A stretch of DNA of 64,000 bases from a virus: positions 1 to 64,000 of the IMG/VR virus record IMGVR_UViG_3300050821_000708; one strand, 5' to 3'. A program made the translations under genes and the position numbers. The notes beneath the pieces were generated by a model. The model saw only the letters and a list, made by a program, of their open reading frames with translations. It did no database searches and had not been told where the DNA came from. Below are positions 8,496-17,465 of the stretch, piece by piece; the first letter of the stretch is position 1, and every line of letters begins with the position of its first letter.

Positions 8496-9802
8496 GTTGC
8501 GTCACCCGAAACGATCCACTCGTTGGACCCCCGGTTGCGGATCACCAGAGTGCTGTACTGAGCGCGAGTCGTCAGGGACGAGGCGTAGCGCAACGTGACG
8601 CCAGCGGCGGGAGCCAGTGTGACCTGACCTGCTCCGTACTGGAGCACCTGAATGACTGTGCCGGTCGGGAATGCCACGGTCGAACTGTTCGGGATGGTGA
8701 TGGTGACAGCCGAAGCGTTGGTGGCCTCCACGACCTTGCCAGCGTCCCCGAGGACCAGTGTGTAGGTCGTGCCACTCTGCGCGTTGGCGTTGATGACCGT
8801 GGGGATCACATTGCCCGTGATCGCTCCCCATGCGCCACCCGACTTCGGGCCGTAGGTGTCACCTGTGGAGGTGTTGATCGCGTAGTCACCGTTGGCACCG
8901 ACGCCAGAGCCCGGGACACCAACCGTCAGGAGCAGGTTGGAGCCATTCGTACCGTTCGACCCAGCGGGGCCAACCAATGACGTGAAACCTCCGGGCCACA
9001 CACCAGCGGCCTTGGGGCCGTAGATCCGGTTGTTGGTTGTGTCGATCCAGAAGTCCCCGTTGTTGCCGCCAGAAGGTGCTCCAGAGCCGTTCAGGACCGT
9101 GTTGCCATTGGTCCCGTTCGTACCGTTCGTGCCGTTGGTCCCGGCTGCGCCCTTGATGTTCGTGATCGCTGCGCCCCACGAGCCACCAGACTTGAGGAAG
9201 ATGTCCCACGTCGTGGTGTTCAGATAGTAGTCACCATTGACGCCGGTGCCACCGCTCGGAGCACCAGATCCCGAGTACCACGTCGATCCGTTCGTGCCGT
9301 TGGTCCCGTTCGTGCCATTCGTACCGTTGGTGCCATTCGTACCCGGAAGGGTGACGTAAGTTCCCGGCCACGCCCCAGCGGCCTTGGGGCCATAGAGTCG
9401 GGTGTGAGTCGTCTCCATCCAGAAGTCGCCATCAGCGCCATCTGAGGACAGCGGAGCGTTCGGACCATTCTTGACTGAGGAGCCATTGAAGCCGTTGGTC
9501 CCGTTGGTCCCGTTCGTGCCGTTGGTCCCATTGGTGCCATTCGTTCCAGCGGCGCCTTGGGGTATACCCATGTCGATGATCTGGTGCGGTGGAGTGCCGT
9601 GGATGTTGACGGTGGCCGACGAGCCCGGGGCAAGTGTGGTGATCGTCCCCGGTGTCAGATCATAGGAGCCCGAAACGACGCCCGCGATCTCTGTGTCGGT
9701 GTACGCCTTGGAGTCGGCTAGTGCCTGAGCCCCTGTTGCGTCGATGTACTCCTGAACCAGATCACCATAGGGCTCCTCGCCCTTGATGGGGAACGCTGTC
9801 AT
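8492..9802 (-). CDS. collagen-like tail fibre with repeated beta modules
   Basis: Seen: 436 aa from ATG at 9802, overlapping the upstream stop by one base (TGATG) and preceded by AAGGG. Residues about 75-290 alternate three G-T-N collagen-like tracts with four copies of a roughly 40-residue module (NGDFW-TT-IYGPK-AGG-W pattern). The last 90 residues are a beta domain. Known: Gly-X-Y tracts give trimeric rods in phage fibres. The tracts are near-exact DNA repeats (for example 9098-9155 and 9286-9345) prone to length change. Likely part of the host-adhesion apparatus. Confidence 0.85.
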   Translation of the reverse strand: MTAFPIKGEEPYGDLVQEYIDATGAQALADSKAYTDTEIAGVVSGSYDLTPGTITTLAPGSSATVNIHGTPPHQIIDMGIPQGAAGTNGTNGTNGTNGTNGTNGFNGSSVKNGPNAPLSSDGADGDFWMETTHTRLYGPKAAGAWPGTYVTLPGTNGTNGTNGTNGTNGTNGSTWYSGSGAPSGGTGVNGDYYLNTTTWDIFLKSGGSWGAAITNIKGAAGTNGTNGTNGTNGNTVLNGSGAPSGGNNGDFWIDTTNNRIYGPKAAGVWPGGFTSLVGPAGSNGTNGSNLLLTVGVPGSGVGANGDYAINTSTGDTYGPKSGGAWGAITGNVIPTVINANAQSGTTYTLVLGDAGKVVEATNASAVTITIPNSSTVAFPTGTVIQVLQYGAGQVTLAPAAGVTLRYASSLTTRAQYSTLVIRNRGSNEWIVSGDAT

Positions 9803-9945
9803 CAGTTGCCCTTCACCGCGTAGGAGCCACCGGCTCGCATCGTCTTCGCCTTGGCCTGAATCTCCTGCGGGTAGATGACAGTCTCCGACCCGTCGGTACT
9901 GGTCCACACGTACTGAGTGGTGGTCCGCTTCTTACAGCCGCACAT
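9802..9945 (-). CDS. 47-aa Cys-containing small protein
   Basis: Seen: ATG at 9943-9945 with an excellent GAAGGAGGG ribosome binding site, stop overlapping the fibre ATG. The sequence begins MCGCKKRTTTQYVWTS and ends TMRAGGSYAVKGN. CxC at the N-terminus plus a short beta-like body suggest a small virion or assembly protein. No family named. It sits between the protease/Nudix fusion and the collagen-like fibre. Confidence 0.75.
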   Translation of the reverse strand: MCGCKKRTTTQYVWTSTDGSETVIYPQEIQAKAKTMRAGGSYAVKGN

Positions 9946-12214
9946 CCCAGCCCTCCTTCAACCGGGAGAAGCGTACCTCAGCGTCGCTCTTGGCCAGTGC
10001 CTGAATGAGGTCACCGGGGCTCGGCTCGCACTCGCCAAGACCATGAGCCGAGGCCACCAGAGCCAGTACTTCGCCGTTGTCATCGAAGACAGCCGAGGAA
10101 CGCATGACTGGGAAGCCGGGGACATTGACAGTGAGCAAAGTACGCAAGGCTCCGCGAATCCACTCACCACTCACTTGACCGCTCGCCTCGATGGTCGTCA
10201 GCCAGTCCTCATCCATGGTGGGCAGCACCACACCGGAGAACCAGATGCCTCGGTCGTCCTGACCCAACGTCACAGCAGCCCACGCGTTGCGCAGGTCATC
10301 GAAGTGAGCCTGCGTCGGACCCTCGCTGAGCAACTGCTTCGCGCCCCGGTGAGCCACGCCGTAGGTGATCAAGCCGGTCTTGAGGTAGCCCTCGTCGGTC
10401 TTGGTCCGTCCGAGGTGGAACTCCGGGAAGCCCTTGTAGTCCTCAGGGACTTCGACGCACGTGCCGGTCTTGCCGATGTGGCACACGCCCCACTCGCCCG
10501 CGTAGCCGTAAGTACGTCGGAAGCCGTACTCGTCCGGCTCCTCGATGACGAGAGCGTCAGTGTCCGGGTGGTACGTGAAGTATTCAGCCGGAGGCAGAAC
10601 ACGCGCCTTCGGAGAAGCGGTGAGGACAAGGTTAAACGTCGCGTAGTCATCCTCGTCCAACGACCACGTTTCCGGCAGGAGCGACGTCGCTCCGAGTGCC
10701 GCTGCGCGCTTGCGGATGTGAGCCTTCGCGGCAGCGGGGTCCTTGGCTCGACCGATGGCTCGGATCGCGTTCTTGAGGTCCTGAACGTTGTCGATGGGGA
10801 ACGAACCGTCAGGAAGCGCCTTGCCGGACTTGGCCAGATCGTCACGCTGAGCCTCGGTGTAGTCCTTGAACGCAGCAGCGGTGAGGACATCAGTCCATGC
10901 CTCGTTGGCCGATGCGTGCTCGGAGCCACCCTCGGTGCCCTTGGCCGCTCGGTCCATCTTCGCGTGGGTGGAAGGCCAGTAGCCGAGCGCGTCGAAGTGC
11001 CACTGAGCGATGATCTGGTTCAGGTATCGCATCTTGTCCGGGCTGTGCTCTGCGATCTCTTTGCCGATCAACGCCTTGGCGCGAGCGAAGTCGCCGGGAG
11101 TGCCCCAACCAACCTTGTCGTACCCCGGCTGACCCTTCTCGGTCCAGTAGGCGTGGATGCGGTCAGTCGCCTTCGGGTTCGTACCCCATCCAGCGCCTCG
11201 ACCGAACGTCAGGTTGCCACTGGCGACCATGGTGGCCTCGTCGTCAGTGCCCTCGACCGGCATGTCCGGGTGAGGACCGAGAGCGATGTAGGCCTCAGCG
11301 AACGCCGGGATCGAGACAATGCAGGCTCCGGAGATACGACCCTTGTCGAACCACCGGCCATCACGCTCCACCGAGGTCTTCACGTCCATGTTCGGCTTGT
11401 CAGCGTCGATGGACACGCCGTACCGACCGAAGTGCTGGAGCAGGTCAACGACCTCATCGGCTTCCGGACTGGCCATCATCCGGCCTTCCCAGTGGATCAT
11501 GCCGTCCTTGCGCATGAGCCGGTCGATGGAGGTGGTCGTGGCAGCGTTACTGTGACCGCTGTCAGACCACTTCTGCCATGTCATTGGCAGTGGAAGGGGG
11601 CGCGCAGTCAGCGCCTCGACCCCGAAGCCACGACCATCGCCCGATTCAACGTCTTCGGGGGCCAAAATGCCGTGAACGGGGATGGAATTCGCCGCGATGG
11701 CCCCGAAATCGGTCTCGTCGCCCATATCCGTCTCCTGCTCAGTGTCTTGGTTTCCAGAAACCAGATCCCAGTCGAAATCGTCCATCTCAGGGCGCAAATT
11801 GCTCATCTGCTGTGCCCCATCAGGCGAAATCCATGCTACTGCCTGCACTTCACGCGTCGGAGACCAGTTATCGAGCGAAAATTGGGTCGGAGTGGCGTAG
11901 ATGAAGCACTCGTAGATGCCATTGTCGGCCTGGTAGACCCCAATGACGGTGCCTTGGGGCACTCCGTATCCAGTCTCCTCGGTGAACTCCCTCTGAGCGC
12001 CCTGCCACGGGCTCTCACCGGCCTCCAGACCACCTCCGGGCATCTCCCACGTCTCCTGAACGGCGGGATCGTCGGTCTCAGCGAAAGCCCGCTGGGTCAT
12101 CAGGACGTTTCCGGTGTCTTCTGCGACCACACAGAGGCCCGCGAAGGTGATCCCGTCACCCATTCCGGCGTAATGGATCGCTCGCAGGTCATTCTCGGTC
12201 CAGTAGTCAGCCAC
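9932..12214 (-). CDS. Nudix hydrolase / capsid maturation protease fusion
   Basis: Seen: 760 aa, GTG at 12214 with GGGAG 6 nt upstream, overlapping the portal stop. Residues 1-130 hold a complete Nudix box (G-x5-E-x7-REFTEETGY near residues 60-83). Around 215-310 a prohead-protease-like region ends in ISGACIVSIPAFAEAYIAL, the type of segment in capsid maturation proteases. Around 460-500 a DGSFPIDNVQDLKNAIRAIG block matches DUF6582 as I recall it. The C-terminal 250 residues are unassigned. Position right after the portal supports a head protease. Nudix fusion is unusual: it could cleave nucleotide substrates or be a structural relic. Site 5 lies in the linker between the two halves. Confidence 0.82.
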   Translation of the reverse strand: MADYWTENDLRAIHYAGMGDGITFAGLCVVAEDTGNVLMTQRAFAETDDPAVQETWEMPGGGLEAGESPWQGAQREFTEETGYGVPQGTVIGVYQADNGIYECFIYATPTQFSLDNWSPTREVQAVAWISPDGAQQMSNLRPEMDDFDWDLVSGNQDTEQETDMGDETDFGAIAANSIPVHGILAPEDVESGDGRGFGVEALTARPLPLPMTWQKWSDSGHSNAATTTSIDRLMRKDGMIHWEGRMMASPEADEVVDLLQHFGRYGVSIDADKPNMDVKTSVERDGRWFDKGRISGACIVSIPAFAEAYIALGPHPDMPVEGTDDEATMVASGNLTFGRGAGWGTNPKATDRIHAYWTEKGQPGYDKVGWGTPGDFARAKALIGKEIAEHSPDKMRYLNQIIAQWHFDALGYWPSTHAKMDRAAKGTEGGSEHASANEAWTDVLTAAAFKDYTEAQRDDLAKSGKALPDGSFPIDNVQDLKNAIRAIGRAKDPAAAKAHIRKRAAALGATSLLPETWSLDEDDYATFNLVLTASPKARVLPPAEYFTYHPDTDALVIEEPDEYGFRRTYGYAGEWGVCHIGKTGTCVEVPEDYKGFPEFHLGRTKTDEGYLKTGLITYGVAHRGAKQLLSEGPTQAHFDDLRNAWAAVTLGQDDRGIWFSGVVLPTMDEDWLTTIEASGQVSGEWIRGALRTLLTVNVPGFPVMRSSAVFDDNGEVLALVASAHGLGECEPSPGDLIQALAKSDAEVRFSRLKEGWDVRL
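11750..11761 (+). repeat. GTTTC-N2-GAAAC site 5
   Basis: GTTTCCAGAAAC on plus; VSGN in the linker after the Nudix domain of the fusion protein. Confidence 0.9.
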
Positions 12215-14240
12215 GGAGGACTCCCATCAAGTCGCTGTGTGCGTACGGACGCTGGTTGTTGTAGAGATCCGCGCAGAACGCGCCCATCTTGGCTGTCAGA
12301 TCACGCAATTCCGCCGCACTGGCACCATCGAACACGGTGGCGGCGAGTGAGAAGTCGAAGTCAGAGGCTGACCAACCCGTGTCAGACAACGTGGCCGTGA
12401 TGTGAGCCATGTGCGCCGGGGTCGTTCGGTCCTTGTCCCGTCCCCGTCGCCCGTCGTTCAGCAGACGATTCCCGGCCTTCTCCAGCGCACGGAGAACCAA
12501 TGCCTCGCACTTGGCCTCCCGAACGGCGTACGGAGCCGCTGAGTGATCGTGCTGCTCAGTGGGCTTGCCGTCCGCCTTGGGGTGAGTCTCCAGTGACGGC
12601 GCTCCGTTGCCATTTGAGATGCCCTTGGGTGCCGGGTTTCCAGAAACCGCCGGACCAGAGCCGTCCTCGTAGCCTCCTGCGGCTCCGGGCAGCGGCTCCA
12701 GTTCCAGATCCACGCCGAGTACCTTGAGTGCGGCCTGAATTTGCTCAGGTGCGACCGTTCCCGTGGCAACCTTGTTGGTCAGCCACGTCTGGTACTCCTG
12801 CTTAGTCATCATGTCGGTGTCTGGGTCGAAGCCATTCTCCTTGAGCGCTACTGCGGCCTTGAGAACACCTCGGTCGTACCACTCCAGCGCCTCCTTGGAG
12901 CGATCCTGCTTGAGGCGCAAAGTAGCCGTGTCATAGCCGACCACCTTCTCGGTGTTCTCCACGACCGAGCGCAGGTAACCAGAGGTGAGGCTGGATACGA
13001 AGATGTCCAAAGCGGGCTCGATGTGAGTCGAGATCGTCTGCTCCTCGTTGGCCCACATACCCCAGTGGTTCACCGAGCCCGTGGTGCCACGTCCCGAGCC
13101 GCCACCAATAAGGCCGGATGAGCCCAGCACCTGCTCCGGGGGCAGATCCATGCCGAGCGCGAAGCGACGGATCGCATCGCTACGAAGGATCATCGCCTTG
13201 TCGTCAATCGTTGACCAGAACTGGATCAGTTTCTTCTGGTCGATGGCCGTCAGTGCCTCGGGGTTCGCCATGACGATGCTCGGGAAGGCGACCTCATCAG
13301 CGTCGAGGAAGTCCATCGAGGCGTTGGCGAGGCTCAACATGAACTGCTCGGCCTCGTTCATCAGAGCGATGGCCTCAGCGCCACCCTCCACGGCGTCAGC
13401 CGGGGGCGGTGGGAAGGTCAGGTTCTCCGGAAGGAACCAGACACCAGCCGACATGAGACGGGCGCGAACCTGAGTGAAGATGTGCTTACTCAGGTACTCG
13501 ATCTCACGCAGGACCGGCAGCAGAGCCCGGAAGGACGACCATGCCTCGCGGCGGTCCTCGGGGTCTGGGTTCCACAGTCGGATCACCGGGTCGTCAGGTG
13601 CCAATTCGAGGAAGATGCCATTGTCATGGCGAACTCGCCACGTCTTCCCGACCTTCTGGATCTCGGTGACCGCGACGATCTCCCAGATGTAGGTGTTCGG
13701 GTTGAGCGCGTCGATCTCGTCCAACTGCTCCTCGTAGTCGGGATCGAACGGGTCCAGTGTGCCGACCTGCTCCAGCAGGTAGTCATCCCACTTGAGGTAA
13801 CCCTCCGGCGGCGGTACGAAGTCAGGGTCGGTGTCCACGCGCTCCCGAGCCAGCAGGTAGCACTCCCCGGCCACGGTGTAGTGGAGCATGTAGTCGCGGA
13901 TCAACTTGGATCGCTCGCGCACGGTTGGTGCCAGTGCCATCAGCGCCTCGACCTCGGGACCGCTGTCAATCCACGTCACTGATCCACCCGGCAGGGCTGT
14001 GGGCTCGGTGATGCCGATGGCAGCCCTTGCGGCCATGGCGGCGAAGATCGTCACCGCGTAACGGGCCTCACCACAGATGTTGACCTGCCGGTAAGCCTCG
14101 ATCTGCCACGGCTTGGCGATGGAGTTTCGGTCGGTGTTCGGGTTCGACGGGCGCTGCGGGCGATAGATCGCCGTGCTGCCTGCCATCGCAATAGGCGGAG
14201 CCTTACGGACAGCGGCTGCCGGAGCCTTCGGACGGGCCAT
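12207..14240 (-). CDS. portal protein
   Basis: Seen: 677 aa, ATG at 14240 overlapping the previous stop (TGATG). Typical siphoviral portal pattern: N-terminal domain with VTIFAAMAARAAIG, central IRLWNPDPEDRREAWSSFRALLPVLREIEYL, wing/stem region with ARLMSAGVWFLP and MDFLDADEVAFPSIV, and the GMDLPPEQVLGSSGLIGGG loop. A long C-terminal extension (about 510-677) contains a disordered stretch with VSGN (site 6) and a helical tail. Forms the dodecameric DNA entry vertex, working with the terminase upstream and protease downstream. Size is at the large end for portals because of the extension. Confidence 0.92.
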   Translation of the reverse strand: MARPKAPAAAVRKAPPIAMAGSTAIYRPQRPSNPNTDRNSIAKPWQIEAYRQVNICGEARYAVTIFAAMAARAAIGITEPTALPGGSVTWIDSGPEVEALMALAPTVRERSKLIRDYMLHYTVAGECYLLARERVDTDPDFVPPPEGYLKWDDYLLEQVGTLDPFDPDYEEQLDEIDALNPNTYIWEIVAVTEIQKVGKTWRVRHDNGIFLELAPDDPVIRLWNPDPEDRREAWSSFRALLPVLREIEYLSKHIFTQVRARLMSAGVWFLPENLTFPPPPADAVEGGAEAIALMNEAEQFMLSLANASMDFLDADEVAFPSIVMANPEALTAIDQKKLIQFWSTIDDKAMILRSDAIRRFALGMDLPPEQVLGSSGLIGGGSGRGTTGSVNHWGMWANEEQTISTHIEPALDIFVSSLTSGYLRSVVENTEKVVGYDTATLRLKQDRSKEALEWYDRGVLKAAVALKENGFDPDTDMMTKQEYQTWLTNKVATGTVAPEQIQAALKVLGVDLELEPLPGAAGGYEDGSGPAVSGNPAPKGISNGNGAPSLETHPKADGKPTEQHDHSAAPYAVREAKCEALVLRALEKAGNRLLNDGRRGRDKDRTTPAHMAHITATLSDTGWSASDFDFSLAATVFDGASAAELRDLTAKMGAFCADLYNNQRPYAHSDLMGVLRG
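12636..12647 (+). repeat. GTTTC-N2-GAAAC site 6
   Basis: GTTTCCAGAAAC on plus; VSGN in the disordered C-terminal extension of the portal. Confidence 0.9.
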
Positions 14241-14575
14241 CAGTCCTCCACCTCGTCGTTGTCACCGTCGTGAACCATGATGATCGCGGCTACGTACGAT
14301 GCACCAAAGACAGCGTTGACGAGTAGCCACACGGTATTCCAGTGGGAGTAATACCCCCACAGAACGATGGCCACAGTGACCCAGAAACTCATACAGTAGC
14401 CGCAGTACGCGAGCAGTTGCCATGAGCGCCTCATCGGGGTCTTGTCAGTCCACTCAATGAACTCGTCGCGGACCCACTTGATCGGTGGGAAAGTGTCGAA
14501 CGTCAGCAGGCGGGTCACCCGCGCTGCGCTCAGGATCGTGATGATCGCAACAGCGACCCACTGGAAGTTACTCAA
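14240..14575 (-). CDS. DUF1360-like membrane protein
   Basis: Seen: 111 aa. TTG at 14575 is chosen because it overlaps the upstream stop (TTGA) and has GAGGAG 8 nt before it. Hydrophobic segments lie near residues 5-20, 55-75 and 80-100; RLLTFDTFPPIKWVRDEF and YCGYCMSFWV match the R-x-x-R/D-x-x-P/Cys-x-x-Cys-x-FW pattern of DUF1360. Function of that family is unknown. It sits between the portal and a glycosyltransferase. Confidence 0.8.
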   Translation of the reverse strand: MSNFQWVAVAIITILSAARVTRLLTFDTFPPIKWVRDEFIEWTDKTPMRRSWQLLAYCGYCMSFWVTVAIVLWGYYSHWNTVWLLVNAVFGASYVAAIIMVHDGDNDEVED

Positions 14576-15441
14576 CGCTGGCTCCTCGGCACAGGTATCT
14601 GTTCTGGTGAACACAGGGTAGCCGACGCTCGGCCATTCAGGTGAGCGGCGTACGGCACGAACCTCGGATTTCGGGCCATCTCATCGAGGATCAGTTCTTG
14701 CTTCGCTGTGTCTGCGGTACTGCGTACGACCGAGGTGATCTTGCGGCGTCTGGACACCAATGAGCCTACGGCTTCTCCGGGCTGGGGCATGTCCTCGCAG
14801 TACCAGTAATTGCGCGCTCCCATGGCGTTACGCCCGTCCGGACCCTGCCCCGCGTTGTCGATGGGTGCCACGTACCAGTCCGGCGTTAGACCCATGATGT
14901 GGAAACGCCTGCTCCACTCGACGTGCTCGTGGCCCCCGGTGCCGAAGGCCTCGACCATGCCACCTACGGCGACGACTCCACCCCATGTGGAGTAGAGCAC
15001 TGACCCCCTTGGCCAGTCCCATGTCGAGTAGGTCTTGCGCGTCGAGAAGCGTTTGTGAGCGCCCCAGCACACCATCGAGTGCTGGATACCCACCTCACTC
15101 ATCCTGATGTGTTTGTCCAATGATGCCGCTCGCAGAGGGAAGGCATCGTCGTCGCTGAGGAACAGGTGGTCCACGCTCAGGTCCATGAGCAGTTCAAGCC
15201 CCGTGTTCTTGTTGACGGCTACGCCCTGTCTACTGTCACTGGCCCGATCAACCGGCCTGCCGCACTGGTACACCGTGGCGTAGTCGCCTACCAGAGACAA
15301 GACAGCCTCAGCGTCGAACTCCGACCCATCTACCGTGACGAACAGGGGCCCATCGAAGGCGGCGCGCCACGCCTTGACCGAGGTTTCCAGAAACCCGAGC
15401 CGGTGCTGTTGGCCAGTGGTGCTGATCGCTACGCCAATCAT
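14572..15441 (-). CDS. glycosyltransferase-like protein (late block)
   Basis: Seen: 289 aa, ATG at 15441 in an ATGA overlap. An N-terminal nucleotide-sugar-type fold (MIGVAISTTGQQHRL) is followed by HLFLSDDDAFP (acidic DxD-type motif near residue 97) and GGHEHVEWSRRFH, a likely acceptor-side region. Known: GT-A enzymes use DxD to bind metal and UDP-sugar. Encoded among head genes, it may modify a virion protein or the host wall. Site 7 encodes FLET near residue 17. Confidence 0.78.
   Translation of the reverse strand: MIGVAISTTGQQHRLGFLETSVKAWRAAFDGPLFVTVDGSEFDAEAVLSLVGDYATVYQCGRPVDRASDSRQGVAVNKNTGLELLMDLSVDHLFLSDDDAFPLRAASLDKHIRMSEVGIQHSMVCWGAHKRFSTRKTYSTWDWPRGSVLYSTWGGVVAVGGMVEAFGTGGHEHVEWSRRFHIMGLTPDWYVAPIDNAGQGPDGRNAMGARNYWYCEDMPQPGEAVGSLVSRRRKITSVVRSTADTAKQELILDEMARNPRFVPYAAHLNGRASATLCSPEQIPVPRSQR
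15382..15393 (+). repeat. GTTTC-N2-GAAAC site 7
   Basis: GTTTCCAGAAAC on plus; encodes FLET in the N-terminus of the late glycosyltransferase. This is the only late intragenic copy not written as VSGN. Confidence 0.9.
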
Positions 15442-15674
15442 CTGGTCACCACCCTGAACTGTCTGCCACAGTGCCGGTACTCGATCTTCTTGCCGTGCTG
15501 GGAGAAGATATCCATGATCTCGTCACAGAAGGGGCACTTGGCTACCAGATCGAGTGCTACCTCACGACCCTCGTGCTCGATGTCCACATGTGCCTTGACC
15601 AGACCCATCGGAATGTCTCCAGCGGGAATCCAGTCGCACTCACGGCACTTGAGCACCCACTTCGGTTGTCTCAT
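15438..15674 (-). CDS. small zinc-finger-like protein
   Basis: Seen: 78 aa from ATG at 15674, with AAGGGAG upstream. Metal-ligand pairs are CRECDW, H-x3-H (AHVDIEH), CPFC and HC. Two small zinc sites are likely. Overlaps both neighbours (ATGA). Role unknown; possibly nucleic-acid binding during packaging. Confidence 0.78.
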   Translation of the reverse strand: MRQPKWVLKCRECDWIPAGDIPMGLVKAHVDIEHEGREVALDLVAKCPFCDEIMDIFSQHGKKIEYRHCGRQFRVVTR

Positions 15675-15814
15675 GCCTCGGCTCCCTTGGTAGTGACTCG
15701 CCAGACGACCCCGATCATCAGGACCAGTAGCCAGACAGCCATCAGAGTCATCTTCACCAGCCACGCTGCTATGACCACCAACAGGACGATCAGCCTGAGC
15801 AGAAGTTCCAACAT
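15671..15814 (-). CDS. 47-aa membrane peptide
   Basis: Seen: ATG at 15812-15814, ending in an ATGA overlap with the zinc protein. The sequence is very hydrophobic (MLELLLRLIVLLVVIAAWLV) with a second hydrophobic stretch before a charged tail. One or two membrane helices. No clear ribosome binding site; the start lies inside a 17-bp palindrome (15813-15829). Position next to terL does not reveal its role. Confidence 0.65.
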   Translation of the reverse strand: MLELLLRLIVLLVVIAAWLVKMTLMAVWLLVLMIGVVWRVTTKGAEA

Positions 15815-15829
15815 AGTGTGACACACTAT
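15813..15829. repeat. 17-bp palindrome over a start codon
   Basis: ATAGTGTG-A-CACACTAT, a perfect inverted repeat around a central base, overlapping the ATG of the membrane peptide just after the terL stop. It could be an operator or a translation-blocking hairpin. Confidence 0.55.
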
Positions 15830-15835
15830 CAGACG

Positions 15836-17368
15836 CTACCTGCCAAAATTCCTTTTCTTGAGCGCCTTGAGCGCGTCCCGCTGGGTCGCCATGGCAGTGC
15901 CGTACTTGATGCCCTTCTCCAAGTTCTTGATCGCCCAGACCAGTGCGTCCACGCGGTTAGGCGAGGGGAACTTGCCGCCCCGGCTCTTGGGCACCCACAT
16001 GGTCTGCTCAACCTCCAGCGCCGACAGGTCGCCATACGCTGTCGGAGACACTACGTGTGTGACCCGATGTTGCTCGTACTTGCCCACGGTCGGTTCAGCG
16101 CGAGTCTCCTTGGACAGCACAGCGTGTTCCAGCAGGATCCTGTACTCCTCACCGTTCTCATCCTTACCTTCGGCGGGATGGAGTTTCGCCCAGTCCTTGA
16201 GGGTCTGCCGCACCATGTCGCCACCGAAGTTCTTCTCCACGATGATCCGGTTCGCCCTGATCAGCCTCGCGGTCTTGTAAACGCGCTCGGCCCACTCCGC
16301 AGGAGAGCCCTTGAGAGTGCCGTCAGCCAGCACGTAGAACTGACCGTCACCACTATGTATTGCTCCGCAACCTATGATGCCCGTTGCGTCACTCCTCGGT
16401 CCCTTGGAGCCAGCCGGGTCAACAGCCAGCACCCGATCGTCCATGGCGTCCAGCAGGTTCTGGAACTCGACCGCGCCGACGTGCTCGTGGACATACATGT
16501 CGTCGTTCCAGAACGCACCCTCGACATCTCGCAGGACCTCGCCGTGCAACTCTTGGCGACCCATACGGGTGCCCTCGTACCGCTTCTTCATGTCCTTGAT
16601 GTAGTCCGCCGACAAGTTCGCCTTGTTCGCGTAGGTACTCACCCGGCGCATGGTGACGTCCTCGTCGTCCTCCATCATCATCACCCACGGGGTGGACGTC
16701 GGAGTCGATGTCACCAAGATATGGATGGGGTTACCGGGCGTCTCGATACGGGTGGCCAGTTTGAGGTTCATCCACGCGGTCTCGATCTCCGCCATGAATG
16801 CACCCTCATCGACCCATGCCGCACCGACGTTGATAGACCTGATGTTCTCTGGTTTCTCTGCGCTGAACAGGTAGGTGGTTGTGCCGTTGGGCCAGACCAG
16901 AATGTCCTTGCTCGCGAAATACTCGGGCATGAACTCGGGGTGTGCGGTCTCCATGATGCGCTTGACGTGGGTGTTGACCAACTCAGTACCACGACGACCC
17001 AAAATGAGCGTATCTACGCCCTTGCGGTGGTTGTGGTGGATGAACTGGGAGCCAGTCTCAGTCTTACCGGTGCCTCGACCAGAAGACAAGTACAGCACCC
17101 ACGGCTTGCTCCATGGCAGCAGGCGCTGGTCGGGGCGGGCGTGATTGTGCTGCCACGCGGGGTCATCATCATGGGGCCAGCGCGGGTGCTCCCCGAGCCG
17201 GTTGCCCTCGTCATCTTCCAAGTACCGAGAGCCGGGACAGGTCGAGAACTTGCACCAGAAGGGTCGCCAGCCGCTGTTCTTGACCCTCAGCAGGCGCTCG
17301 GCTACGGCCTGTTGGTCCTCAGGACTCAGGGTCTGGAATTGCTTCTTGACAGCGCTATCTGTCTTCAC
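15836..17368 (-). CDS. terL: terminase large subunit
   Basis: Seen: 510 aa, GTG at 17368 behind GGAGGG. ATPase: Walker A SSGRGTGKTETG (about residues 95-106), Walker B AAWVDEGAF, coupling motif VTSTPTST. Nuclease: LAVDPAGSKG (about 315), a second acidic site around IIVEKNFGG, and SPNRVDALVWA near the C-terminus. Motor and headful/cos nuclease of DNA packaging, docking on the portal. Four small genes lie between or beside it, the portal and the small subunit, which is looser than usual. Confidence 0.95.
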   Translation of the reverse strand: MKTDSAVKKQFQTLSPEDQQAVAERLLRVKNSGWRPFWCKFSTCPGSRYLEDDEGNRLGEHPRWPHDDDPAWQHNHARPDQRLLPWSKPWVLYLSSGRGTGKTETGSQFIHHNHRKGVDTLILGRRGTELVNTHVKRIMETAHPEFMPEYFASKDILVWPNGTTTYLFSAEKPENIRSINVGAAWVDEGAFMAEIETAWMNLKLATRIETPGNPIHILVTSTPTSTPWVMMMEDDEDVTMRRVSTYANKANLSADYIKDMKKRYEGTRMGRQELHGEVLRDVEGAFWNDDMYVHEHVGAVEFQNLLDAMDDRVLAVDPAGSKGPRSDATGIIGCGAIHSGDGQFYVLADGTLKGSPAEWAERVYKTARLIRANRIIVEKNFGGDMVRQTLKDWAKLHPAEGKDENGEEYRILLEHAVLSKETRAEPTVGKYEQHRVTHVVSPTAYGDLSALEVEQTMWVPKSRGGKFPSPNRVDALVWAIKNLEKGIKYGTAMATQRDALKALKKRNFGR

Positions 17369-17465
17369 TCCCAGCCCTCCAACAGGTGTGCGGGTCCCGG
17401 TGACTCCGACACTTCACGCAACAGTACCGATAGAGGTCCATCCCGTGCTCACAGATCGTCTTCAC
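17355..17465 (-). CDS. 36-aa Cys/His-rich peptide
   Basis: Seen: GTG at 17463-17465 (MKTICEHGMDLYRYCCVKCR), with GGGAG 7 nt upstream, overlapping terL by 14 nt and the previous gene by 17 nt. CEHG, CCVKC and HTC provide a possible zinc site. Short but with coherent translation signals. Confidence 0.55.
   Translation of the reverse strand: MKTICEHGMDLYRYCCVKCRSHRDPHTCWRAGSEDR

Noticed and set aside
8900-9560. CRISPR-like repetition
   Set aside because: The repeats are in-frame Gly-Thr-Asn codons of a collagen-like fibre, not repeat-spacer units.
9917-12400. 827-codon plus-strand open frame
   Set aside because: Antisense to the Nudix/protease fusion and the end of the portal, with no recognisable domain.
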